Counted from the stretch's first letter, positions 1 to 6,276 are shown. The stretch is 8,153 bases of DNA from Bordetella parapertussis (GCA_945867725.1 CAMBJI010000082.1:1-8153); one strand, 5' to 3'. Notes: generated from the letters alone by a model not told the origin. Translations and numbers: made by a program.

Positions 1-189
1 AAAATCGAGCGGGAAATGCAACTCAAGCAGACGCCCGAACAGGTTGATGAACTACATCAGCGGCTTATCGAAGTCGAGAATTCTGTCGACAACCTGCGTC
101 TGCCAGTCGCTTTTGCCGACCAGCTCTATGTTTTGCGCGACCACATCAACATGGTGCGTTTGCGCTTTGATGCAATGCGGGCCGCCTGA
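1..189 (+). CDS. C-terminal fragment, probable TAXI-family TRAP transporter solute receptor
   Basis: Only the last 62 codons are present; the gene begins before the window and ends with TGA at 187-189. The visible part is charged and probably helical: a Glu/Gln-rich stretch (residues 3-28, including a run of the type EQVDELHQRLIEVE) followed by LRLPVAFADQLYVLRDHINMVRLRF. Tails of the form 'P-x-[AS]-[FY]-A-D-Q-L-Y-x-L-R-x-H-I' are what I remember from the cytoplasmic extension after the C-terminal membrane helix of proteobacterial TAXI receptors, which bind a solute outside the inner membrane for a TRAP (DctQM) transporter. The fold that would prove this lies outside the window, so the assignment rests on recall of one motif. 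It converges on gcdH, with only 9 bases between the two stop codons. Confidence 0.55.
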   Translation, partial: KIEREMQLKQTPEQVDELHQRLIEVENSVDNLRLPVAFADQLYVLRDHINMVRLRFDAMRAA

Positions 190-192
190 TCT

Positions 193-210
193 GCGTTTTC
201 AGAAAAACGC
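193..210. terminator. Hairpin between convergent gene ends (weak terminator candidate)
   Basis: GCGTTTT (193-199) and AAAACGC (204-210) form a perfect 7-bp stem around the loop CAGA. It starts 4 bases after the TGA of the upstream + strand gene and overlaps the TGA and last codons of gcdH on the - strand. Its position between two converging genes suits a bidirectional terminator. However, four of the seven pairs are A-T and neither side has a U-tract after the stem, so it is not a textbook intrinsic terminator. Confidence 0.35.
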
Positions 211-1377
211 CTGCAGCCCCGTTTGCGCACGACCCAGAATTAACGCATGTACATCATGCGTACCCTCGTAGGTATTGACCACCTCAAGATTCACCAGATG
301 GCGAATGACGCCATATTCATCACTGATGCCATTGCCACCCAACATGTCGCGCGCTGTGCGTGCGATGTCCAGTGCCTTGCCGCCGGAATTTCGTTTCATG
401 ATCGACGTAATTTCCACCGCCGCAGTGCCCTCGTCTTTCATGCGTCCAAGACGCAGGCAGCTCTGCAAACCCAGTGTGATTTCCGTCTGCATATCAGCTA
501 ATTTTTTCTGCACTAGCTGTGTCGCTGCCAGTGGCCGGCCGAACTGTTTACGATCCAGCGTGTACTGACGCGCGGTATGCCAGCAGAATTCCGCCGCACC
601 CAAGGCACCCCAGGCGATGCCGTAACGCGCAGAATTCAGACAGGTAAACGGACCTTTTAGCCCACGCACATTCGGCAGCATGTTTTCTTCGGGGACAAAC
701 ACATTGTCCATCACCACTTCACCCGTGGTGGAAACCCGCATACCCACTTTGCCCTGAATCTTGGGCGCGCTCAGACCCTTCCATCCTTTTTCCAGAATAA
801 AGCCACGGATATCACTGTCATCGTCCTTGGCCCAGATGACAAACACATCAGCCAGCGGACTATTGGTAATCCACATCTTGGCGCCACTCAGTGAATACCC
901 ACCGTCCACACGCTTGGCACGTGTTTCCATGCTGCCGGGATCGGAACCGTGGTTAGGCTCGGTCAGACCGAAACAACCCACCCATTCACCCGTAGCGAGC
1001 TTGGGTAAATACTTCTGCTTCTGTGCTTCGCTACCGAATTCAAAAATCGGCACCATCACCAACGAACTTTGTACGCTCATGATCGAACGGAAACCGGAAT
1101 CCACGCGCTCAATCTCACGCGCAATCAAACCATAGCTTACATAGTTCAGACCGGCTCCGCCATACTCAGCGGGAATCGTTGGCCCAAACAATCCGAGCTC
1201 ACCCATCTCGCGAAAAATCGCCGTGTCCATTTTTTCGTGGCGAAATGCTTCCAGCACGCGAGGCATCAGTTTTTCCTGCGCATAGGCCGCAGCAGCGTCG
1301 CGCACCATGCGCTCATCCGAGGTCAGCTGCTGGTCCAGCAACAAAGGATCATCCCAGTGAAATTTTGGATTGCTCAT
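199..1377 (-). CDS. gcdH: Glutaryl-CoA dehydrogenase (decarboxylating)
   Basis: A 392-residue FAD enzyme of the acyl-CoA dehydrogenase family. It oxidises glutaryl-CoA and decarboxylates it to crotonyl-CoA and CO2, passing electrons to electron-transfer flavoprotein; in bacteria it serves lysine/tryptophan breakdown and aromatic or glutarate catabolism in the cytoplasm. Length is typical. The substrate-binding segment [19 protein letters not shown] starts at Glu90, with Arg97 and Ser101 matching the human enzyme's Arg94 and Ser98, which distinguish glutaryl-CoA from plain acyl-CoA dehydrogenases. FAD-binding motifs are [14 protein letters not shown] (134-147) and MWITNS (168-173); RKQFGRP is at 276-282. 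The catalytic base is Glu371 in [20 protein letters not shown] (368-387). The ATG at 1377 has a GAGAG about 9 bases upstream. It is the last gene of the livGFHM cluster, so it may act on material brought in by that importer. No disrupted motif is seen. Confidence 0.95.
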   Translation of the reverse strand: MSNPKFHWDDPLLLDQQLTSDERMVRDAAAAYAQEKLMPRVLEAFRHEKMDTAIFREMGELGLFGPTIPAEYGGAGLNYVSYGLIAREIERVDSGFRSIMSVQSSLVMVPIFEFGSEAQKQKYLPKLATGEWVGCFGLTEPNHGSDPGSMETRAKRVDGGYSLSGAKMWITNSPLADVFVIWAKDDDSDIRGFILEKGWKGLSAPKIQGKVGMRVSTTGEVVMDNVFVPEENMLPNVRGLKGPFTCLNSARYGIAWGALGAAEFCWHTARQYTLDRKQFGRPLAATQLVQKKLADMQTEITLGLQSCLRLGRMKDEGTAAVEITSIMKRNSGGKALDIARTARDMLGGNGISDEYGVIRHLVNLEVVNTYEGTHDVHALILGRAQTGLQAFF

Positions 1378-1414
1378 AAAAAGTCGCTCTCAGAAGAATC
1401 AGTTGATGGAATCG

Positions 1415-2371
1415 TCAGCGCAAGCGCGCCACCAGCTCACCGATAATGCCGCGCCGAAAAGCCAGCACGCAAATCACAAAAATCAAACCCGTCACCATAG
1501 TCACAGACTCGCCAATCGAATTGAACCAATCGATATGCGTCACGGACGCCAACCAGGTACCCATATCGCCCAGCTTGTTTTCCAGCGCAATAATGATGAT
1601 GGCACCCAGTACTGGGCCAAACAGCGTACCCATGCCACCGACTAGTGTCATCAGCACCACCAGACCTGACATCGACCAGTGCACATCCGTCAGCGTGCCA
1701 AAACCCAGCACCAGCGCTTTGGTCGATCCGGCCAGACCTGCGAGCGCGGCAGACAACACAAACGCGAGCAGCTTGTAACGATCCACGTCATAACCCAGTG
1801 AGATCGCGCGCGGCTCATTCTCGCGCACGGCCTTGAGTACCTGACCAAAGGGGGAATGAATAATGCGTACCACCAGCAGGAAAGACGCCACCACGATACC
1901 GAGCACTAGGTAATACATCGTCAGATCATTTTTAAGATCAATCGTCCCCAGCAGAGTACCGCGCGGAATCGATTGCAGTCCGTCTTCTCCGCCCGTAAAC
2001 GGCGCTTGCAGAAAAACAAAGAACAGCATCTGCGACAACGCCATCGTGATCATCGTGAAGTAAATACCCTGACGACGAATCGCCAGCTTGCCCATCACCA
2101 GCCCCACGATCGCAGCAAAGACTACGCCGAGCAAAATACCCAGCTCCGTCGGTACGCCCCAGACTTTCAAGGCATGACCGGCGACATAAGACGCACCACC
2201 AAAAAATGCCGCATGACCGAAAGACAGCAGACCTGTGAAACCAATCAACAGATTGAAGGCACAGGCAAACAGCGCAAAGCACAATATCTTCATCAACAGC
2301 ACGGGATACATCACAAAGGGCGCTACCAGCGCGATCAGCAGCACGGCGGCATAACCGATTTTTTTCAACAT
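1415..2371 (-). CDS. livM: Branched-chain amino acid/HAAT-type ABC importer permease LivM
   Basis: One of the two inner-membrane permeases of a LIV-type importer; it pairs with LivH to form the channel. From the chosen ATG it has 318 residues, mostly hydrophobic helices. Family landmarks are GFTGLLSFGHAAFFGGASY (44-62), the cytoplasmic coupling loop AVRENEPRAISLGYD (181-195) that contacts an ATPase, and GGMGTLFGPVLGA (245-257). The C-terminus is short and basic. A longer reading from GTG at 2380 adds three residues, but AAGGAG at 2385-2380 covers that GTG and stands 8 bases before ATG 2371, so the ATG is preferred. The gene follows livH closely and precedes gcdH. The transported solute cannot be read from the permease. 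Confidence 0.93.
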   Translation of the reverse strand: MLKKIGYAAVLLIALVAPFVMYPVLLMKILCFALFACAFNLLIGFTGLLSFGHAAFFGGASYVAGHALKVWGVPTELGILLGVVFAAIVGLVMGKLAIRRQGIYFTMITMALSQMLFFVFLQAPFTGGEDGLQSIPRGTLLGTIDLKNDLTMYYLVLGIVVASFLLVVRIIHSPFGQVLKAVRENEPRAISLGYDVDRYKLLAFVLSAALAGLAGSTKALVLGFGTLTDVHWSMSGLVVLMTLVGGMGTLFGPVLGAIIIIALENKLGDMGTWLASVTHIDWFNSIGESVTMVTGLIFVICVLAFRRGIIGELVARLR

Positions 2372-2379
2372 CGCAGGCA

Positions 2380-2385
2380 CTCCTT
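2380..2385 (-). promoter_or_regulatory. Shine-Dalgarno AAGGAG deciding the livM start
   Basis: On the - strand AAGGAG runs from 2385 to 2380, overlapping the TAA stop of livH (2386-2384). It sits 8 bases ahead of ATG 2371 and includes the G of the alternative GTG at 2380. A GTG start at 2380 would lie inside its own ribosome-binding site. This favours ATG 2371 and translational coupling with livH. Confidence 0.75.
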
Positions 2386-3268
2386 ATTTTTCGCGACCGA
2401 ACAAGCCGGCCGGGCGAATCAGCAAGACAATCGCCATGATGATGAACACAACCGTCGAAGACAGCTCCGGATACAACACCTTGGTGAAACCTTCGATGAT
2501 GCCTAGACCCAGCCCAGTCAGGATAGAACCCAGAATCGATCCCATACCGCCAATGACCACCACTGCAAACACGACTATGATCAAATTCGACCCCATCAGC
2601 GGCGAGACTTGCAGCACCGGTGCAGCGAGTACACCGGCAAAACCGGCGAGTGCCACACCGAAGCCATACGTCAGCGTCACCATCAAGGGCACGTTCACGC
2701 CGAAGGCTTCCACCATTTTTGGATTCTCAGTACCCGCGCGCAGGTATGCACCCAGTCGAGTTTTCTCGATCACGAACCAAGTGGCCAGGCACACAATGAG
2801 CGATGCCAACACCACCCAAGCGCGATAGTTCGGCAAGTTCATAAAGCCCAGATCAGTCGAGCCCGCCAGCAGCGCCGGCACTGTATAAGGCTGACCCGAC
2901 ACACCATAGAAAGATCGGAACACACCCTCGAGCATTAACGTAATACCGAAGGTCAGCAGCAAACCATAAAGATGATCCAGTCGGTACAGCCATTGAAGCA
3001 TGGTCTTCTCGATGATGATGCCGAACACGCCTACCAGCAATGGCGCCAGCAACAGCATGAACCAGTAATTAATACCGAAATACTGCAGTCCCATCCACGC
3101 GAAGAAGGCGCCCATCATGTAAAGCGCACCGTGGGCAAAATTGATCACATTGAGCAGACCGAAAATCACCGCCAGACCGAGCGATAACATCGCATAAAAC
3201 GATCCATTGACCAGTCCCAGCAAGAGCTGACCGAGCAAAGCTGATGTAGAGATACCGAAAATTTCCAT
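2384..3268 (-). CDS. livH: Branched-chain amino acid/HAAT-type ABC importer permease LivH
   Basis: The second inner-membrane permease of the importer, 294 residues, normal for LivH. Landmarks are the N-terminal block GLVNGSFYAMLSLGLAVIFG (18-37) running into NVINFAHGALYMMGA (40-54), the cytoplasmic coupling loop RAGTENPKMVEAFGVNV (177-193), the block VVIGGMGSILGSILTG (237-252), and the ending LLIRPAGLFGREK (282-294), which is typical of the family. The ATG at 3268 lies one base past the TAG of livF. Its Shine-Dalgarno GGGAG (3279-3275 on the - strand, 6 bases from the start) lies inside the last codons of livF, so translation is probably coupled. Intact, with no frameshift. Confidence 0.93.
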   Translation of the reverse strand: MEIFGISTSALLGQLLLGLVNGSFYAMLSLGLAVIFGLLNVINFAHGALYMMGAFFAWMGLQYFGINYWFMLLLAPLLVGVFGIIIEKTMLQWLYRLDHLYGLLLTFGITLMLEGVFRSFYGVSGQPYTVPALLAGSTDLGFMNLPNYRAWVVLASLIVCLATWFVIEKTRLGAYLRAGTENPKMVEAFGVNVPLMVTLTYGFGVALAGFAGVLAAPVLQVSPLMGSNLIIVVFAVVVIGGMGSILGSILTGLGLGIIEGFTKVLYPELSSTVVFIIMAIVLLIRPAGLFGREK

Positions 3269-3269
3269 C

Positions 3270-3971
3270 CTAGACTCCCAGCAGCTCGTTGAGCACGTTC
3301 ATTTTCGATGCCAGTTCAGGCGCCGCAAACTGCTCGACAATCTGACCGTGCTCCATCACATAAAAACGATCCGCCAGCGGCGCTGCGAAACGAAAATTCT
3401 GCTCCACCATCACGATGGTGTATCCCTGCTTTTTCAGCATCAGAATCATTTTCCCGAGTGTCTGCACAATCACCGGCGCCAGACCTTCGGAGATTTCATC
3501 CAGCAGCAAGAGCTTGGCACCGGTGCGCAGTATGCGCGCCACCGCCAGCATCTGCTGCTCACCGCCAGACAGACGCGTGCCTTGACTGTGACGACGCTCG
3601 GCCAGATTGGGAAACATCTGATAAATCTCATCGACCGACATGCCACCCGCTTTCAGGGTGGGTGGCAGCATCAGATTTTCTTCTGCAGAGAGCGACGAAA
3701 AAATCGCGCGCTCCTCCGGGCAATAGCCTACGCCCAGATGTGCGATTCGATGCGTCGCTAAACTGATCGTTTCCTGACCATTGATTTTGATCGAACCTTC
3801 ACGGCGTCCGGTCAGCCCCATGATCGCGCGCAGTGTCGTCGTGCGGCCCGCGCCATTTCGCCCCAAGAGCGTCACCACTTCACCTTCGGCCACCGAAAAA
3901 TTCACGTCATGCAGAATGTGTGATTCACCATACCAGGCTTGCAGCTTGCTGATTTCCAGTGCCAGCGTCAT
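3270..3971 (-). CDS. livF: HAAT-type ABC importer ATPase LivF, with Arg in place of the Walker A Lys
   Basis: One of two cytoplasmic ATPases of the LIV-type importer, 233 residues, normal for LivF. Motifs in order: Walker A GRNGAGRTT (37-45), where the usual Lys is Arg43; YCPEER (83-88) at the Q-loop, with Glu86 in place of Gln as in LivF proteins generally; ABC signature LSGGEQQ (134-140), canonical; Walker B KLLLLDE (153-159) with Glu159; SEGLAP after it; and VEQN (189-192) with Gln191 at the H-loop position, also usual for LivF. The Arg43 codon reads CGC on the coding strand and the surrounding frame is clean, so it is not an obvious sequencing slip. The start ATG shares its A with the livG stop (TGATG), and AAGGAG stands 7 bases upstream. 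Nothing suggests the gene is broken. Confidence 0.93.
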   Translation of the reverse strand: MTLALEISKLQAWYGESHILHDVNFSVAEGEVVTLLGRNGAGRTTTLRAIMGLTGRREGSIKINGQETISLATHRIAHLGVGYCPEERAIFSSLSAEENLMLPPTLKAGGMSVDEIYQMFPNLAERRHSQGTRLSGGEQQMLAVARILRTGAKLLLLDEISEGLAPVIVQTLGKMILMLKKQGYTIVMVEQNFRFAAPLADRFYVMEHGQIVEQFAAPELASKMNVLNELLGV

Positions 3972-4738
3972 CAGTGCGCTCCTTCCAGTTCAGTCGCGCT
4001 ACCCATATAGGCCTCGAGCACTTGCGGATTCTGCGATACGGTCTGGTAATCACCTTCGGCCAGAATCGCGCCGCGCTGCAGTACCGAGATGCGATCGCAA
4101 ATACCTGCCACCACACTCATATTGTGTTCAACCATCAGCACAGTGCGACCTTTCGAGACTTTCTTGATCAGATCCGTCACCCGCCTCACATCCTCATGCC
4201 CCATGCCCTGCGTGGGCTCATCCAGCAGCATTAACTCAGGCTCCATGGCCAGCGTGGTCGCGATCTCGAGTGCACGCTTGCGTCCATAAGGCAAATCTAC
4301 CGTCAGACTGGGCGCGAATTCAGACAGACCCACTTCCTCAAGCAAGGCCATCGCTCGAGTATTCAGCTGCTCAAGTGTCGCTTCGCTCTTCCAGAAATGA
4401 AATGAGGTCCCCAGATTTCGCTGCAATCCGATACGTACGTTTTCAAGTACGGTCAGGTGCGGGAACACCGCAGAGATTTGGAATGAACGAATAATGCCCA
4501 TACGCGCGATCTGCGCTGGTTGCAGCATCGTGATGTCACGCCCATTAAACAAAATCTGACCAGAACTAGGCTCAAGGAATTTAGTCAGCAAATTGAAGCA
4601 AGTCGTTTTGCCAGCGCCATTGGGGCCGATCAGTGCATGGATATGCCCCCGCTGCACATGAAGGTTCACCTCATTGACTGCAACGAAACCTTTGAACTCA
4701 CGCGTCAGATTGCGTGTTTCCAGAATGATGTCTGCCAT
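3971..4738 (-). CDS. livG: HAAT-type ABC importer ATPase LivG
   Basis: The partner ATPase of LivF, 255 residues, normal length. Walker A is GPNGAGKTT (38-46) with the usual Lys44; the Q-loop is SFQ with Gln87; Walker B is ELMLLDE (168-174) with Glu174; the H-loop is VEHN with His205. The ABC signature region reads LPYGRKRALEIA (149-160), not LSGGQ; LivG proteins commonly have an LxYGxxR form here. The C-terminal stretch QNPQVLEAYMGS (236-247) is typical of LivG. A Shine-Dalgarno-like AGAGG lies about 7 bases before the ATG, in the 12-base gap after the acyl-CoA dehydrogenase gene. The ATPase order is livG then livF, followed by the permeases, unlike the E. coli order livK-H-M-G-F. Confidence 0.94.
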   Translation of the reverse strand: MADIILETRNLTREFKGFVAVNEVNLHVQRGHIHALIGPNGAGKTTCFNLLTKFLEPSSGQILFNGRDITMLQPAQIARMGIIRSFQISAVFPHLTVLENVRIGLQRNLGTSFHFWKSEATLEQLNTRAMALLEEVGLSEFAPSLTVDLPYGRKRALEIATTLAMEPELMLLDEPTQGMGHEDVRRVTDLIKKVSKGRTVLMVEHNMSVVAGICDRISVLQRGAILAEGDYQTVSQNPQVLEAYMGSATELEGAH

Positions 4739-4750
4739 GTTCAGCCTCTT

Positions 4751-5917
4751 TCAGGGACGCAGATTTTTCAACGCGTGCTTGGCCAGACTCCAGCGATGCG
4801 TCTCGTTCGGGCCGTCATAAACACGGAAGGATCGGGCATCGGCAAAAATCCGGGCAACGATTGTTTCATGCGTCATGCCGCTGCCGCCCAGAATCTGCGC
4901 GCTGCGATCAATCACGCGCCAGATCGCCTCAGACGAAATCACTTTCGCAGCACTAGACTCGCGGGTACCCAGATGTCCCTGATCAAGCACCCACGCGCAA
5001 TGCCAGATCGCCAGCCGGGTGCAGTGCATGTCCATCTCATTATCTGCGAGCATGAAACCCACACCTTCGTGCTGACCCAGTGATTTGCCAAACGCCTGAC
5101 GTGTAGCCGCATAGCGCAACGCTACCTCATGCGAGCGCCGTGCAGCACCCAGCCAGCGCATGCAATGCGTCAATCGTGCTGGTGATAAGCGTACTTGTGC
5201 GTACTTGAATCCCTCGCCCGGCGCACCAAGTACATTCTCGGCCGGCACGCGCAGATTTTCGAAACGCACCACGCCATGACCGCCCACAAAACAAGTATCG
5301 AGCGCATCCATCTGACGCTCCACGGTAATACCCGGCGCATCCATATCCGAGAGGAACATGGTGGCGCTGCCATCTTCAAGCTTGGCCATGATGATCGCAA
5401 ACGATGCACCGGTCGCGCCCGTGATCAGCCATTTCAAACCATTAATCACATAATCGTCGCCATCGCGGACCGCCATCGTCTGGAGCATCGACGGATCAGC
5501 GCCTGAACCTGGCGCCGGTTCGGTCATGCAAAAGCAAGAGCGAATACGACCTTCCGCCAGTGGTCGCAACCAGCGCTCTTTCTGCGCCGGCGTGCAGATC
5601 ACTTCCATCATGTGCATATTGCCTTCGTCCGGCGCAAAGATATTCATCGCCACCGGGCCCAGCGGCGAGTAGCCCGCCTCCTCGAAAACGATCGCCTTGC
5701 CGACGTGGTCCAGACCCAGACCGCCGAATTCTTCCGACACATGCGGGGCCACCAAACCTACTTTGCGGGCCTTGGCCACCATTTCGAGGCGCAGTTCATC
5801 CGTGGGGCCGTGCGGCGTGCAACGCGGATCCCGCTCCATCGGAATAATCTGTTCTTCGATAAATGCACGGGTGCGCTGTTGCAGCTCGGCATGCGCTGCC
5901 GAGAGGTTGAAATCCAT
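4751..5917 (-). CDS. Acyl-CoA dehydrogenase family protein, ACAD11-like
   Basis: A 388-residue flavoprotein with the full acyl-CoA dehydrogenase layout: N-terminal helical domain, middle beta domain with CFCMTEPAPGSGADPS (128-143) and LKWLITGA (161-168), and C-terminal helical domain. The block RLTHCMRWLGAARRSHE (248-264), TRQAFGKSL (272-280), QILGGSGMTHE (341-351) and RVYDGPNETH (365-374) resemble the dehydrogenase domain of ACAD10/ACAD11 more than the short- or medium-chain enzymes. In the last motif the catalytic base position, Glu in YEGT enzymes such as the GcdH of this operon, is Asp368. Expected to oxidise an acyl-CoA at the alpha-beta bond in the cytoplasm; the substrate is unknown. 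It is the first gene of the operon: GGGGGAG (5931-5925, - strand) lies 7 bases before the ATG. No kinase-like (APH) domain gene, a common companion of ACAD10/11 relatives, is present here. Confidence 0.88.
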   Translation of the reverse strand: MDFNLSAAHAELQQRTRAFIEEQIIPMERDPRCTPHGPTDELRLEMVAKARKVGLVAPHVSEEFGGLGLDHVGKAIVFEEAGYSPLGPVAMNIFAPDEGNMHMMEVICTPAQKERWLRPLAEGRIRSCFCMTEPAPGSGADPSMLQTMAVRDGDDYVINGLKWLITGATGASFAIIMAKLEDGSATMFLSDMDAPGITVERQMDALDTCFVGGHGVVRFENLRVPAENVLGAPGEGFKYAQVRLSPARLTHCMRWLGAARRSHEVALRYAATRQAFGKSLGQHEGVGFMLADNEMDMHCTRLAIWHCAWVLDQGHLGTRESSAAKVISSEAIWRVIDRSAQILGGSGMTHETIVARIFADARSFRVYDGPNETHRWSLAKHALKNLRP

Positions 5918-5934
5918 GCTGATACTCCCCCTGT

Positions 5935-5944
5935 AAAACGTTTT
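5935..5944. promoter_or_regulatory. Palindrome AAAACGTTTT just upstream of the operon
   Basis: A perfect 10-bp palindrome, 18 bases before the start codon of the acyl-CoA dehydrogenase gene and 4 bases beyond its Shine-Dalgarno. A site here would overlap the early transcript or promoter and could be a repressor operator with a CG centre. Chance occurrence in an A/T-rich stretch is quite possible, and no regulator gene lies in the window. Confidence 0.25.
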
Positions 5945-5988
5945 CTTTTTAATAATTTTGCTGATTGGCAGCCACCGGCAAGCGCTAC

Positions 5989-6024
5989 TTGAGCGCGTTC
6001 AGATCAAGTCTCTGGACTTGGATC
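5989..6024. repeat. Cluster of inverted repeats (candidate operator) upstream of the operon
   Basis: Two adjoining dyads. The first, TTGAGCGCGTTCAG (5989-6002), is an imperfect palindrome of 14 bases centred on CGCG, matching its reverse complement at 10 positions. The second is a perfect 6-bp dyad CAAGTC-TCTG-GACTTG (6005-6020), flanked by GATC on both sides (6002-6005 and 6021-6024), which extends the symmetry with one bulged G. In addition CTTGA at 5988-5992 and TCAAG at 6004-6008 are mutually inverted. This lies 72 to 107 bases before the first start codon, a usual place for an operator or activator site. The second dyad could also form an RNA hairpin, but no U-tract follows. Confidence 0.4.
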
Positions 6025-6151
6025 GCGCCGAAACGGGTGCTAAACCATTGATTTTTATGGGCGCCAGATAGCGCACGCCGCCGGCTCGACCTGAAAACCT
6101 GATTTATCCAATTTCCCGCCAACCCGACAACTTATTCTATTTCCCAAAAAA

Positions 6152-6171
6152 AACAAAATGAATTATTTGTT
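6152..6171. repeat. AT-rich inverted repeat AACAAA-N8-TTTGTT
   Basis: AACAAA (6152-6157) and TTTGTT (6166-6171) are perfect inverted arms around ATGAATTA, within the most AT-rich part of the divergent gap. It may be a binding site for a dimeric regulator or simply part of a flexible promoter region. Base composition makes a chance match likely. Confidence 0.25.
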
Positions 6172-6270
6172 CGCCAACAATTAAAGCTAACAAAGGCTGT
6201 CTTACTCAGTGCAGCCCCGAAAAGCGGTCGACCCAAGCTCGCAACAGATCCAGATTTTTCCGACTCGGGC

Positions 6271-6276
6271 TACAAT
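6271..6276 (+). promoter_or_regulatory. Possible -10 element TACAAT for the DUF2721 gene
   Basis: TACAAT matches the sigma-70 -10 consensus at five of six positions and lies 62 bases before the start codon at 6339. The hexamer 17 bases upstream (6248-6253, ATCCAG) is not a good -35 box, so the promoter would be weak or need an activator. Confidence 0.35.

Larger units (their letters stand above)
199..5917 (-). other. Predicted six-gene operon: acyl-CoA dehydrogenase, livG, livF, livH, livM, gcdH
   Basis: Six genes on the - strand follow each other with no room for promoters inside. The dehydrogenase stop and livG start are 12 bases apart. livG and livF share one base (TGATG). livF and livH are separated by one base. 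livH and livM are 12 bases apart using the preferred livM start, and livM and gcdH about 37 bases apart. Several Shine-Dalgarno sequences lie inside the end of the preceding gene, which points to coupled translation. The likely promoter lies in 5918-6338. The largest gap (1378-1414) could in principle hold a weak internal promoter for gcdH, but none is visible. Confidence 0.8.

Noticed and set aside
44..271. A 75-codon + strand frame across the end of the first gene and gcdH
   Set aside because: It overlaps the in-frame tail of the first gene in another frame and the 3' end of gcdH in antisense; Cys-rich, with no family-like sequence.
2378..2380. GTG start for livM giving 321 residues
   Set aside because: The codon overlaps the AAGGAG ribosome-binding site that is correctly spaced for the ATG at 2371.
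1973..2506. A 177-codon + strand frame
   Set aside because: Antisense shadow of livM and livH; its Gln/His/Arg-rich composition is what antisense reading of hydrophobic membrane-protein codons gives.
3308..3766. Two + strand frames of about 140-150 codons
   Set aside because: Both lie wholly antisense to livF, which has all its motifs in order.
3841..3870. Sequencing error as the explanation for LivF Arg43
   Set aside because: The frame on both sides is clean, and an apparently similar GRNGAGR loop is recalled from related LivF proteins; an error cannot be excluded from sequence alone, but it is not the simplest reading.
4520..5083. A 187-codon + strand frame
   Set aside because: Lies antisense to the start of livG and the end of the acyl-CoA dehydrogenase, both of which are well supported; no recognisable domain.
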